From Mycteria americana (lineage: Eukaryota > Chordata > Aves > Ciconiiformes > Ciconiidae), in the NCBI RefSeq assembly GCF_035582795.1, contig NC_134371.1:52153001-52217000 (forward strand): a DNA stretch of 64,000 bases. The letters run 5' to 3'. The notes under the pieces were generated by a model. The model had not been told where the DNA came from and did no database searches. It was given only the letters and a program-made list of their open reading frames with translations. Within the stretch, counting starts at the first letter, position 1; each line of letters starts with the position of its first letter. Position numbers and translations under genes: made by a program. Shown one piece after another: positions 49,131 to 60,800 of the stretch.

Positions 49131-49351
49131 AGTGAGGGGATGGAAGGAGGTGCACAGGAAGCGAGACCACGCGGCTATAAATCCTGTCAAGTCTAACGAT
49201 GTTTTTTCAAGCATATTTTCCTGACTTCCCTCCCAAGGGATCAAACCCAAAAGATGGTTATGTCTGATCTTTAGGTAACCCAGAAACAAAATGTTTCCCA
49301 AACAAATAATCACATTGCAGTCTGACAATGTTCATTATTACAAAAAAGCAT

Positions 49352-49357
49352 TTTATT
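49352..49357 (-). terminator. Candidate distal polyadenylation signal
   Basis: This is AATAAA on the minus strand. Cleavage would fall near 49330-49342, and T/GT-rich sequence follows at about 49315-49270. It is the most distal convincing signal before composition turns GC-rich. Confidence 0.4.
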
Positions 49358-50649
49358 TCCATTTTTTCTGGGTGTACTATATTGCAACGTAACACTATGC
49401 GGGTCTATTATCATATTAAGATTCTTGCTACAGAATTAAGAAGTTTCTCCATTTGGTCAAATTTCAAAGTTTTTGCTTGGCATTCTTACAGGACTTGTCA
49501 CCACCTAAGCACATGAATTAGTGGAAGTGCCAGAAATGTGATATGAGACTTGGCACAGGCACTTTCCAATCAGAATTTGCAAAAGTTGTTGGGCTGGCTA
49601 GATGCAGGAGGTCAGCACAAATATCCATCCTAATTTTGACAAAGGAGGAGATGCACATCTCCAGATTTTGATTACAAAGTAGATTTGCTTTTCAGGCTTA
49701 ATGTACAATTAAGGTTGTCTTCTTATTTTTGATGCACTCTTTGTCATCTCTGCTTCCATTACCAAGGAAGATTTGTATTATTTTTGAGCAATAATGTAAA
49801 ATGCCTTGCTTCTATTCTGGAATTGTCTTACTTGTTAGGCACCTGATTAATGTAAGTAGTTATATATACTCATACAAACCATGCCTAAAGTATTATCCAC
49901 AAAATGCCCATCCATCCTAAGTCAAATACTACAGGTCACAGAAAAGTCTAGTGTGCATTGCATGTGAATATACATAGAGCAGTACATGAATCACTGAGTA
50001 AATATGGCACTTTTACATATTTTCCTGGATGTCATACAGAATTAGGAAACAATCTTCTCTTAGCTGACGCATTTCTAAAATACTGTAATATGGTTTTGGA
50101 AAATACACCCCACAGACTAGACAGTAAGAAGTTTAGAAAAGTCAACAGTGCAGCTACCTGAGTTTGTTTCATTAAGTTTAGGCAATTAACAGTAATGTGA
50201 TATTTTATCATTCACTGCGAGCCTGAGCGTTGTCTGCCCACAAAAGCCATGCTGCCTAACCCTGCTACAGATAAAACAGCACAGCTCTCCAAGCACGGGG
50301 CTCGGCAGGATGATGAACTGGCCTGGCAGCTCAGCACCTCCAAAGTGACTTATCCCACCTCCTCCTCGCCCGGGCCCTGGCTGCAGAGTCCTGTCCCCTT
50401 GCTACTCCCACCCTAGCATCCATCCAGTCCTTTGGAGAGTTGATCCAGCAGCAAATTAGTCCCTTTTTTTAAACTGGCTTAGTTTTTTGCTGGCTTAACA
50501 AGTTGATTTGTCCTGTGGAGGGATCAGACCAGCACCAGACCAGTAAAGGTACAAGAGAAGCAGCTGGTACATGTTGGCAGGAATAGGGAGGAGGCGGGAA
50601 CTGCCCCTTTTTGGTGGCAGTGAGCTGTTAGATTGACTAAGCTGTCTCA

Positions 50650-50803
50650 GCAGACCAAACCCTTGGAGAAGATACAGTTATTAGCGCGAAAGTGCTTAGA
50701 CCGGTATAGTTTATTCCTATGTAGAAGGTGAATAAAGATATACCAGCACAAGGCACTTTATACTCATGTAACTGTGTCCACATGAGGGGTTGCACTGGTG
50801 TAA
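50650..50803. repeat. Palindromic MITE-like element
   Basis: A long imperfect inverted repeat. GGTATAGTTTATTC (50703-50716) pairs with GAATAAAGATATACC (50730-50744) across a 13-base loop. Pairing resumes outward as AAGTGC (50690) with GCACTT (50753-50758), then CAGTT (50675-50679) with AACTG (50770-50774), then CAAACCC near 50657 with GGGGTTG near 50787. The arms carry CCGGTATA and TCCACATGAGGGG motifs typical of short palindromic DNA-transposon derivatives, though I cannot name the family. A related piece lies at 31.6 kb. It sits inside the presumed LRRC8C 3' UTR and one arm contains an AATAAA in the minus-strand sense. Confidence 0.65.
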
Positions 50804-53231
50804 GTATCATCAGTAACAAACAAAAAACCCACATCCCCTAAGTGATGTATTTACAAAAACGGCATAGAACAAGTCTCCAATCTTCAGTTATGAGGTGTGC
50901 ATAATTTCCATTCAGAAAATAGACCACAAACTACACGAAACAACATTAGACACAAAATAAATTAGGGATTTAAAATGCCACATCTAGGAATATAAAGATT
51001 TTTTTAAAAAACTTTAAATGTAATCCCTTATTTCAAATCTAAGTAAGAGAACTATACAGCTCCACTGATTACATGGACATTTTAAACAGTTTACATTCAT
51101 CAGGGACAACAGCACTTTGGTTTACATAATTAGGTTAATATGAGCAATGAAACATTTCTCTCCCTCACATTACCTCAAAGTGAAATACATTTAGACTATA
51201 TATACTGCCAAGCTGTTCCAATAAGTGCATTCCATACACAAGTAAGAGTAGCTCTCACAATAGCTACATCAGTTATAGGTCTTCAATAGAACTAAATCAA
51301 ACCCCTTTAAAAAAGCTTGCTTTGATTCCTTCATGCCTGACCCACTTTTGATTAATCACATGGATCTTCTCCAGAACATAGCCAAGCGCAAAAAATAAGT
51401 CTGACTTGGTACTGTGGCAAGCCCACATACCAGATTGCATAGCACACCCTGGATTCATGAGGAAATTCTCATTTTAGTTTGTCTCCCCACCTTTATAAGT
51501 CAGACTCTTAAAACAACAGTATGCTTTTGTACCAAGCTCAAGAACTCAGATTAACTGTAGCTCAAGACACGCAACAGCAGTTAGAAAACATTTAAGAGCA
51601 ACCAACCTGACAATCATCAGACCATTACTTTACATAACTTTAAACAATCAGCAACTCAACCTCTGCAATTCATAAGCAGCATTGCCTCCTAGAGAAAGAA
51701 GTACTTATTCCTAGATATTCCTGCAAAGCATTTATCCAGTGCCTGCATCTGATTCAAACATGTTGTTGGATAGGATGAAGAGATCTCCTCCCCGCAAAAT
51801 ATTCTACTATCATATGGTGAGTTTTGATTAGCTTAAATTAGCTTGTGAGCAGCACATGAGTTATCACATACCTGCCAAACTTGCCTAAAAGAAAGCAAAT
51901 GGCTGGATTAAATAAACAACTGAACATGGCTTCAGAGGATAGGATTCCCAGCCTGATGCATAATCATTACAGATTATTACATTATTTTAAAAAGCAGACT
52001 TCCAACTGTATGATTTCCAATTTAATTACTAGCTGGGAGATGAAAACATAGCCTTCATCACTGTCCTCTGGTAGGCTGAGACTTTTGAGAAGTTAATGTA
52101 TTCATTTCATCTTGTTTTTGCAAATCTGCAAATGTTCCTGTGCTGAGCTTGGTTATGTGATACCCAAGCTCAATTAAGGAGCGTATTAGATGCTATTTCC
52201 TTGTCAGAAGCTTTACAAACAAAACATGATTGCACTTTTTCTGGACCCCATTCCTGCAAGGTGCCAAGCATCCCGATGGGCAAGTGAACCGAGCAGGGCA
52301 GAGGGCACTTGCTCCCTTGCAGGACTGGGTATTTCGTGGAGGATGGGTAGGGGATTTTTCAAGATAATGTTTCATCTCGCTGGGTGGACATTTCCAACAC
52401 AGTGAGTTCATTGCACCCCTTCCATTCAAGTTAGCAGGAAATGGGCAGCCGCATCCCTTTGCACTGTTTGGAAAATCTTCAATGTGAGTCACTTTGGTCC
52501 TGACTCCTCTGTGAACTGTGACCTTACTCTTCCTGCACCAGAGAGGAAACCGCAATCACTGCCTCCTGCTCGACGCAGTGTGTGAACGGAGAGCTAGACT
52601 AAACTTGCCAAAAGGCCCTGAAGGAGTACTACGTGCTCCCTCAGACCCGCTAAAATACATCAAGAACCTTTTCTACCTGTTTTGACCATCTAAGAAAACC
52701 ATGTCATAAATAAAAAAGGATGGTCAACCCCAATTTGATCTTGTTAGATGCTGAACACCTTCTACTGCCACTGAGAAAAGAGGAAACAGGGCATTCAACA
52801 CCTGCAGCATCACCCCTTGAAGATCATGTCCTAAGGGATTAACAATAACCAGGAAGACAATATAATCATCTATTACAAATTATGCAACCCAAAGTATACA
52901 GCTTAAACACAGTTCCCCTGTTGGGATTAGGCAAAGGGAAAAAAAAAATCAGCAGATAAAACCATTTACTTTTACCAGTAAAAATTAAGTTACAGATACC
53001 CTTGTTCTCAGGGCAAAACAAACTTAAAAAATATTTTAAAACAGTGAAAAAATACGAGAAAATTTTATTTAAAAATATATGTACTCCTTACTTCAAATTT
53101 GTTTGTACAGAAAGGGTTTGTTTGAAAAAGAAAAAAATAATGACAAACCGAATGCATATTCAGAGTATGCACTTTCTACAGCATATTTGGTAGAAGCGTT
53201 ATTTCTGTAAAACTGAGCGAGAGGAAGTTAG

Positions 53232-55502
53232 TTATTCAGCTTTCATTTGTTCCCTGACATCAGAAGGCAACGTTTCAAACAAGGTGTCCTCTACAATGAA
53301 ACCAGTCCGCTTCAGAGCTCTACATTCACCGAGCTCAGGTGGGAGGATTTCAAAGTGATTGCCTTTAATATCCAAGTAGGAGAGGAATACCAAATTACCA
53401 ATTTTAGGTGAAAGGACTGACAAGTTATTTTTCCCAATTTTCAGAGTCTTAAGTTTTTTGCAAAAGTATAGTTCATCTGGCACGCTCTCCACTTTGTTGC
53501 AAGTAATGGAGAAGTATTGTAAACTCTGCAGAACTCCTATTTCAGGTGGGATAAAGCGAATGTCATTGTAAGACAAATCCAAATATCTGATTTTGTTGCA
53601 TAGGAATAGGTGGGATGGAAGAACCTCTATTTTGTTATGGCTGAAGGAAAGCCGCTCGAGACTAGTGAGTTTCTTTATATGCTCTGGGATGTACGTTATA
53701 CTGTTGTACCACAGCTTTAGGATTGTCAGTTTTCGCAGATGTTGAAAACTTACTATTTCTTCAATGGATTTGAGGTTGTTTTCCTTTAGATCCAGTTCCT
53801 GAAGACTGAGAAGGCTGAAGACTGCATGAGGAATGCGCTCTAAATCACAATGAACCAATTCCAGCTGTGTCAGGTTGACCATCTTCTTCAGGTTGTTGAG
53901 CATCACTAACTTAGTGCCATCATTATGGATGCACAATTTTTGCAGGTGACTTGAAACATCGACTGCAGATTGTGGGATTTTGGACAAATTACTTTTTATG
54001 TACAGAACTTTAAGGCTTTTAAGTTCCCGAAAAGACTCCAGTGTAATGTTTTTGGAAATATCGTGACTTAGGGAGCCAATTAAATAGAGCTCTTCCAAAT
54101 TTCTGAGGCCATACATCCAGTGTGGAAGTTCTCTGATGTCATCAAACTTGACACTCAAGATCTTGAGATTCTCCTTCAGAAATGCCAAGGCAGCACTGTG
54201 GATCTTCACAGAGCACTGGTGCAACGAGAGCTCCTGGAGATTGTCCAACTGTGCAATGGTTGCTGGTATCATTACATTATTAATTATTTCAAGTTTTAAA
54301 GACTGCAGCTCAGTAATTTCAAAAACTGTGTCTGGTAGTCCAGAGAGCATGAAAAGCTGTAGCTCCAAATGGCTATGGGAGTTTGTCTGTAGTCTCTGTC
54401 GCAGTTTATCTGCAGTCCACTCGTTGTTTAGGTTCAGCTGTTTCAGCTTATTTTCACTGACTTCAGACAAGAAGACAGCAAATCGCTTGGAATAGAGAGG
54501 ATCATACTGATCGATCATATGAAGCATAAAAGCAAAGTCATTCTTTACATCTGGGATATCATCAATTCCTGTCTCTTGCCGAACATATTCAAAAGAATAT
54601 TCTTTCAGTGAACGATAGAACAACCAGTATAGTGTGTAAAGGCATGTGAGGCCGTAGATGCTGACAAAGCACAGGTAGCAGTAGGAAAGTTTAGAGAATA
54701 GATGTGCCATCGTGTGATTACAGCAAAAATTCTTATATCCTGTCATGTCTTCTATATCAACGTTACAGACTACTGTAAAGTTAACTTCTGAGACAAGTGC
54801 TGTGTTGTAAGCAATAATAATGAGGAATTTAATTACCTTAAGTACAGTCTGGCGAACATACATGACATAGAGTATATCACCCTCCTCAACATGCAGTCTA
54901 AATTTCTTCACCTTTTCAAACAGTGCTTTGGCCTGTTCACCTTCTTTCTTATCTAATGCCCCAGGCGTTCCCTTATCCACAACTAACTTCTCAGGGATTG
55001 ATTTTAAAGACTGTGTCTTGACCAAAGTGCCTTCAGTGCCTGGCTGGATAGTATTCGACTTGTTTATGTTGTTCTTCCTGTTATCTTTCTCTTCAGAGTC
55101 TTCCCCTGACACTTCGGATAAGGCTCTTGTTGTCCAGGGAGAATCGAAACATTTCCCAAGTATTGAAATGAAGTGTTCAATTTTGGAGCTCGATCCAGGG
55201 AATTTGAACCAAAAGTTACTACACAGCATGAAGACCAGTGTGTGTATAAGGACAAGGTAAGGGAAGTACTTGGCATACCAATGCAGGGCACGTTCATAGC
55301 ACACCTGATTTATAAAGCTGTATTGCTGAAGGTCCAAATCAGTCTTCAGTCCTTTCATTTCAACTGTAGCTGGAGGGGTGGATGGCTTGGGTGGAGGAAG
55401 GGGGGTTGTATCTGGGACTGTGTTAAACACATTTGAACTATTAGATTGGTTCTGGCAAGGCTGTATGCGCTTTGGAAGGCATATTATCTTGTCTTGCATG
55501 AC
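53232..55502 (-). CDS. LRRC8C: LRRC8C, second (terminal) coding exon: anion channel subunit C
   Basis: This exon supplies residues 47-802 of a volume-regulated anion channel (VRAC) subunit, a plasma-membrane protein that forms hexamers with LRRC8A and passes chloride and small organic osmolytes on cell swelling. It starts after a TTTCAG acceptor (55503-55504) at codon GTC and ends in TAA at 53232-53234. An ATG 9 bases upstream of the exon lies in the intron and is not the true start. Visible: first extracellular loop with Cys54, sequons at N64 and N67, and a proline-rich stretch; membrane helix 2 (about 125-145); an intracellular loop with a charged, serine-rich middle; helix 3 (about 266-285); second outer loop with sequons at N287 and N308; helix 4 (about 315-342); then leucine-rich repeats from about 397 to near the C-terminus. 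The total of 802 residues matches the usual length of about 803. Wording and order match LRRC8C rather than the A, B, D or E paralogues (for example [18 protein letters not shown]). Confidence 0.97.
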   Translation of the reverse strand, partial: VMQDKIICLPKRIQPCQNQSNSSNVFNTVPDTTPLPPPKPSTPPATVEMKGLKTDLDLQQYSFINQVCYERALHWYAKYFPYLVLIHTLVFMLCSNFWFKFPGSSSKIEHFISILGKCFDSPWTTRALSEVSGEDSEEKDNRKNNINKSNTIQPGTEGTLVKTQSLKSIPEKLVVDKGTPGALDKKEGEQAKALFEKVKKFRLHVEEGDILYVMYVRQTVLKVIKFLIIIAYNTALVSEVNFTVVCNVDIEDMTGYKNFCCNHTMAHLFSKLSYCYLCFVSIYGLTCLYTLYWLFYRSLKEYSFEYVRQETGIDDIPDVKNDFAFMLHMIDQYDPLYSKRFAVFLSEVSENKLKQLNLNNEWTADKLRQRLQTNSHSHLELQLFMLSGLPDTVFEITELQSLKLEIINNVMIPATIAQLDNLQELSLHQCSVKIHSAALAFLKENLKILSVKFDDIRELPHWMYGLRNLEELYLIGSLSHDISKNITLESFRELKSLKVLYIKSNLSKIPQSAVDVSSHLQKLCIHNDGTKLVMLNNLKKMVNLTQLELVHCDLERIPHAVFSLLSLQELDLKENNLKSIEEIVSFQHLRKLTILKLWYNSITYIPEHIKKLTSLERLSFSHNKIEVLPSHLFLCNKIRYLDLSYNDIRFIPPEIGVLQSLQYFSITCNKVESVPDELYFCKKLKTLKIGKNNLSVLSPKIGNLVFLSYLDIKGNHFEILPPELGECRALKRTGFIVEDTLFETLPSDVREQMKAE

Positions 55503-57739
55503 CTGAAACACACAAAAAGTTACCTTTTAAACTGATGTACAAACAATGGTGGCAGCACCAATGGGTAGCTGTCCCTGGAGTTCCTCCAGCTGCCAGGCAT
55601 TCCTCCCCACAGCCTGGCACTTTGCCCCACAGGCTGTGCTATTATCATTATTATTATTCCCAACAAGACACTTGTTCCATATGCCAAGAACTAGGTCACA
55701 CCTTTTCATCTATGGCTAGCTTTCCATAATTTGAATAAGAGGGCACCGAGATAATCCAGAAAAAGGAAAAGTGTGGGTAATGCTTCCAGAAAAGACCAGG
55801 GATCTCCTGCATTGCTCTCCCCAGAGACAGACTGTTCTTGCCAGGTGTATTCATCCTGGCTACACGATGTCCAGAGATAGCTTAGGCTTGAAAGCAGCAT
55901 AACTGCATTCATGTGGCTGTATGCTCACACTGGGATGTCTTATCACACCAAAAATGGCTGACAAAGAGCTAACATGGGCATATCTATGCTGGAACATTAT
56001 TAATCTTCAGTCTTAATAAAGACAGATAGGGATAATGGAGAATTGACGGCATTTGTGTACGTGTATGCATGGACATTTTTATTCAGTTTCTCATACATAT
56101 ACATAGAGTCCTCATACCACACGCCTGTGGGAAAAAACATAGCTCTATCCTTCTATCCTTGAGTCTGTCTATAATGCAAAAAAAAGCAACTTTCTTAATT
56201 TGGGCTGGCCATCCATGTTGGCAGACTGAGGTCAGAGCGCCTTTAGGGACCAATCACCTTAACTTGGGATAACCCTTTAACTTGGGATAAGAGTCTGAGT
56301 TCAGTGCAAGGCTCCCTATAGGTCTGAATTTAAAATGCTAAGCCATGTGATAAACCAAGGAGTTTATTTGCCCTGAATGACTAACTGGGATTAGCCCAAA
56401 CTAAGAATGTGTGTGTAGTGTAGATGTATCCTTTGACATCATGGTTGTTGAAATCACTGAATAGAGGGTATGCAACAAGAGCTACTAAAATCAGATCCTC
56501 CTTGATGATCCACCCTGGTGCAGGGAGATGCTGAGGTGAGACCACATGTGTTTTGAATTATATCAGTGCCATAACTGTTGACACGTCAAAAACTCCTGCA
56601 GTTAATCTTTGTCTGTAAATGCTATTCTAATATACACCATTACTTACACCCTGGATTCATGCTTCTGGTAATAAGTTGGAATGAAAAAATCGCCTGTTAT
56701 TTGCAGTGTTTCCACACATTATTTTCCAGTGTGCTTCATCCAATCAAGCAGGTAAACTTAAAAATAACAGATGTTCTACTTCGTGTGTGGAAGCGAACAC
56801 TTAGCTACTAATGTAAAATTGAGCCTTATATAAACAGATTTTTAAACACGGACATCATATCTTTTCAACTGAAAATACTTGAAAATGGAGAATACAGGCA
56901 AAACTACTGCTGATTTCATGTAAAATTTGGGACATAGTATGTGAAAATCTTGGGCCATGTAAGTGAGCAAATTCCCCTGAAATGAGAGCTCTGTCACTGT
57001 GTCCCTTTAGCTCCATTTCTAAGTCATTCCAAGAAATGTGAGATCCATGTTTGAACTAGTACTATAACTTTCTATTTTTGTGGAGTCCATCCCAAACAGT
57101 ACTTTCCATTTCTTTTCAGCTTATGGCTCTTTGTAAATGTAACGAACAGTTAACTAGCAAAATGTAACTAACAGCGATTGACAGTAATGTCAATTGTTTA
57201 TGTGTAAGCATCCTCAGAGATGCTTTGGAATGGAAGAGGCATAATATTAGTTGTGGGTGGTGTTAATAAAATAAACACATTCATTTCAAATCTCTTTGAA
57301 GCATAGAGACAGAAAGAATATTAACATTTGCCAAATAAAGAAAAACAGAAATTACAAAAATTACATTTTTCAAAGTTCTAAACAGAAAAATGGTAACAAG
57401 TAAGAACTTAAGTCGATCATCTGTTTTGTTATGTCAAATTGTGGTGAAAACAGGCATCCAGGCACAAGCCAAACCAACAGCTCTTATCTTAGCTGGCACC
57501 GCTCCATCAACTCTAGCGCAACTCTGCTGATTTACAGCTGCTAAAAGTCTGGTCTGTGTTATTTGATGTTGCTACCTAAACAGCTTTAATCCTGGGACCA
57601 GCAAATTTTTGCTTTGTTCACAGTGAGCCCAAGAGATAAAACAAGACGTGACACCATCCTTCCAAGGACCTTCCTTGTTTGTGGTGTTCTTTCAGCACCC
57701 CCGAGAGCACCCGCCTCACCTCCGTCCCGTTTGATTTAC
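55503..57739 (-). other. LRRC8C: LRRC8C intron between the two coding exons
   Basis: A 2.2 kb GT-AG intron: donor CAG|GTAAATC at 57740/57739, acceptor TGTGTGTTTCAG|GTC at 55503/55502. It splits the gene in phase 0 after codon 46. A 14-base sequence TTAACTTGGGATAA is duplicated at 56259-56272 and 56277-56290. I see nothing else in it. Confidence 0.93.
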
Positions 57740-57877
57740 CTGTAATGTGCACCCAAACACTCCGATCATCAGCATGGCGACGGAGAGATAGTCCGTGAAC
57801 ACATCCCACCAGGGCTTCAGCACCCTGAACGCCGGCTGCTGCTCCGAGAACTGGCGAAACTCGGTCACGGGAATCAT
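57740..57877 (-). CDS. LRRC8C: LRRC8C, first coding exon (N-terminus and start of helix 1)
   Basis: On the minus strand, ATG at 57877-57875 opens 46 codons beginning [20 protein letters not shown] and ending CTLQ, then CAG|GTAAATC. The peptide contains the short cytoplasmic N-terminus, which in LRRC8 channels folds into the pore, followed by the WW-D and hydrophobic stretch of membrane helix 1 (about residues 23-43). Just upstream, CTCTTTTGCAG (AG at 57883-57882) is a good acceptor, so the exon runs from 57881 with four bases of 5' UTR before the ATG. This means at least one further noncoding exon lies upstream. The exon is too short and GT-AG bounded to be seen as an isolated gene; its identity comes from the near-invariant LRRC8 N-terminus and in-phase joining to the main exon. 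Confidence 0.96.
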
Positions 57878-57881
57878 CGTC

Positions 57882-60800
57882 CTGCAAAAGAGTAAGGCCA
57901 GCGCTCAGCCTCCTGCAGCCCGTACCCCTCAGTCTGTGCAAGAAAGTACTTCTGTGAGGTTTGAAAAAATCTGATCTGGAAATGAGAAGCCCGGGATGTG
58001 GCATAAAAGTTCCCAGCTACTGCCCAAGAGGTCCCTCCCACACCCCGCCTCAGAAGAGGGATGCTCGTAATGTCCCCCTGCAGCTCCTGTGAGGAGGGGA
58101 GAGCAGGACCGGGGCCAAATCCCTCTCTGCATTGACTCCCACCATATCTGATGGGTCAATGAGGCCTTCTGCATCCCTGAAAATCATCCCCTTCTGTAGA
58201 TAGAGACATTCAGCTTTATACATGTTAGCCTTGATCTCAAAGGTCTGGCCAAAATGCTTGTCCTGCACTCAAATTTCACAGGCTGTTTTAGCTATCATGT
58301 TTCATTCACTTCCATTTTATTCGCAGTGGTTTCAGGGATGCTGTGGAATATTTGTGTGCATACTCACTGCAGTTTTAAATCTACTATGTTTTGAGTGCAA
58401 GTTCCTAAAGTGCTTTAGCTAACCAAAACTACAAGCAGATCAAGGGCTTTATCTTCACCTCAGATGTCGGGGCTTACATCATCACCTCCTCTGAAATATC
58501 AGCTAACACATGAGCATGTACAGGCAAAGCAACTGATTTGAAAGCCTACAGCATATTGTGTAACTGAATCCCCGAGATCAAACCAGTACTGAAACTCCCC
58601 AGTAAGTCACGATGGAGAGAGAAATTCGCACGGGAATGGAACAAAAATACTCCCAAGAGCAATTTACAAAATTTGTCCTTTAACTAATATTGTAAATGCT
58701 CACACAATCACTCCACATCACAGTCATGTTGGAAGAGTCGATAATCCTGGTTCAGCTGAGCGCTGGGACCCATTGGTGTGGGTTTGGTGCCATCCAGCTG
58801 TGCACAGGCTTAGCGATAAGCGCACACTTGCTGACATGCTGCCCAGGGACTTAAGGGATTCAGTTCGTTTGGAGCCGGGGATCCGGCAGGGAAGGATTCA
58901 GGCCCTAACGGCTGCAATTCATCACAAGCGTACGGCCATCCCAAGCATTTAGAGCTGACTCCCACTACACTGGCCATACTTGAGTGGAAAGGTGCTCAGT
59001 TTGACAGCTTCTCAGGGACTGCTGTGCCTCTGCTTGCCCAGCTGATCCTCAGTGGGTACCACAGTCCCCGAAGGCACAAGGTGACATCTGTAAATGAACT
59101 TGGGTTAGTAGCTGGGCTGGGGCTTTGCAGCTTTCCGAGTGGGTAGGGTAAAAACTTCTTAACCCTTGCTCCCTGCTCCCCTCCCCTGGTGCTTTAAGCA
59201 CTACTTGGCCAGGCAGAAGAATCTCTCTCTCAGCCTCTTGCCCTTCTAAAAGCTGTCCCCAGGATGCATGCCACGATGCCAGATGAAATCACGCACACCT
59301 CTCGCACGGCTGGCGATCCCCCAAGAGGAAGGCAGGCTGTCCTCTGCAGCACTTGCAAATTAATAGACCATCAGTGAAAACGACGGCAATGCAAGCCTGA
59401 CTTCACACAGCCAGGTCAGAGGCTCGGCAGCATCCGTGCCAACAGGCCTGAATTGCTGCAGTGGTGCGAAGGAATGCAGCATTTGTTATTAAATTACACG
59501 CAGCCAGGAGCCGCAATTCTGATTTTTGTGTGCCTGTCTTGCAAATGCTCATCAGACACTTCAGGGAAGGTATACCTTTACAGCAGAGAACAGCTCAGGT
59601 AGCTGCTGGACAAACCTTTGTTGCCTTTCACTTTTCTTTTAGAAATACTGGTGGAAAAAATGGGTCTCATAAATTAGAGGTCCCCCATGCAGCTTTAAGT
59701 ACATGCCCAGCACTCCTTCAGCTGAACCCAGGGAGAGGAAACCCTCCCCTGGCAGCTCCCAGCGGTGCCTGAGCTGAAGCTCAACATGCACTGGTCTCTC
59801 TTCCATACCCACAGGCATTTCACTGCCATTGGTAAGGAATTACCCTCCTCTTTTTTATTTCCACGTAAAATGTAGGTGATTGGCAATAGCTGCTGGTAAG
59901 CTTTAAAAAACCATTTTTCTATCAAGCATTGAAAAACATAGAAAATTCTTAAAGGAATATACTAATACAAACGTTAGCTAATCAGTTGCCATGCAACAGT
60001 CCTGCTCAAAGCCTTGTAAAACATATACTGCCCTCGGCTCAGGTTTTGAGGCCAGTTAGCTGACTGGAATGCCATTGGTACACCCAAGAACACATATCAA
60101 CAGATTGCTTTAAAATCACGAGGGTTTGACGTTTTCTCCCCCCCCTCTCCCCTAATAATGGCTTATGGGTTCTTCTTCATCTTCCGATGCCACAGCCTCC
60201 AGGGGTCCTATTTGTAAGGTTTTTCCAAAAGTATAGACAATTTGAGTGTCAGGTAAGACACAATCATGTTTCCTACAGTGGAGCCTCTTGAGAAAACACG
60301 AGTGCTCACATGCACCAAAACATGCGGAGACCCAGTTGTCACTGGTTAGACGTCTAAGCAACTCTGTGGACCTGAGCCATGGTGTTATGAAAGTTGGCAG
60401 TACTGAAACAGGGGCAGCACCTGAGAGCAGATGGGACTGGAAACTATCTGGCAAATTACTGTGCAGGGACAGCTTTCGAGACCAAAAATTAATTTGGCTG
60501 TTGCATTTGATAGGTTGCACTCTGTATTTTTAGGGGCCTTTGTTGTATTATATATTTGCTTTATTTCTTCTAAGTAAGTGATGTGTGGGGAATTTAGATG
60601 AAGGCAGATAGTTTCTGGCACCACAAATACATGCTGCTCTGATCTCTTGTTCCCTTTAGAGGCTGCTGTTTGCATAGTGTGACTCCTCATTAGTAGAATG
60701 CACATACTGTTACCCTGGTTAATGGGCCAAGCAGAGGGAGACCTGCATACAGAAAGCCTCTCTGAGCTATGCTAGAAAACCCATCTGTGAGGGTGGAAGA

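Larger units (their letters stand above)
49330..53231 (-). other. LRRC8C: Probable LRRC8C 3' untranslated region
   Basis: Directly after the LRRC8C stop the minus strand continues for nearly 4 kb as AT-rich, mostly unique sequence without coding frames. It ends near an AATAAA hexamer at 49357-49352 that is followed by T/GT-rich sequence. Mammalian LRRC8C messages also have multi-kilobase 3' UTRs, so this length is plausible. Shorter forms could end after AATAAA hexamers at 53069-53064 or 50715-50710. A palindromic MITE-like element lies inside (50650-50803). The extent is inferred, not shown. Confidence 0.5.

Noticed and set aside
55503-55511. ATG at 55511-55509 as the LRRC8C start (MFQVMQ)
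   Set aside because: The three codons are the intron's polypyrimidine/CAG acceptor. The real N-terminus is encoded by 57740-57877.
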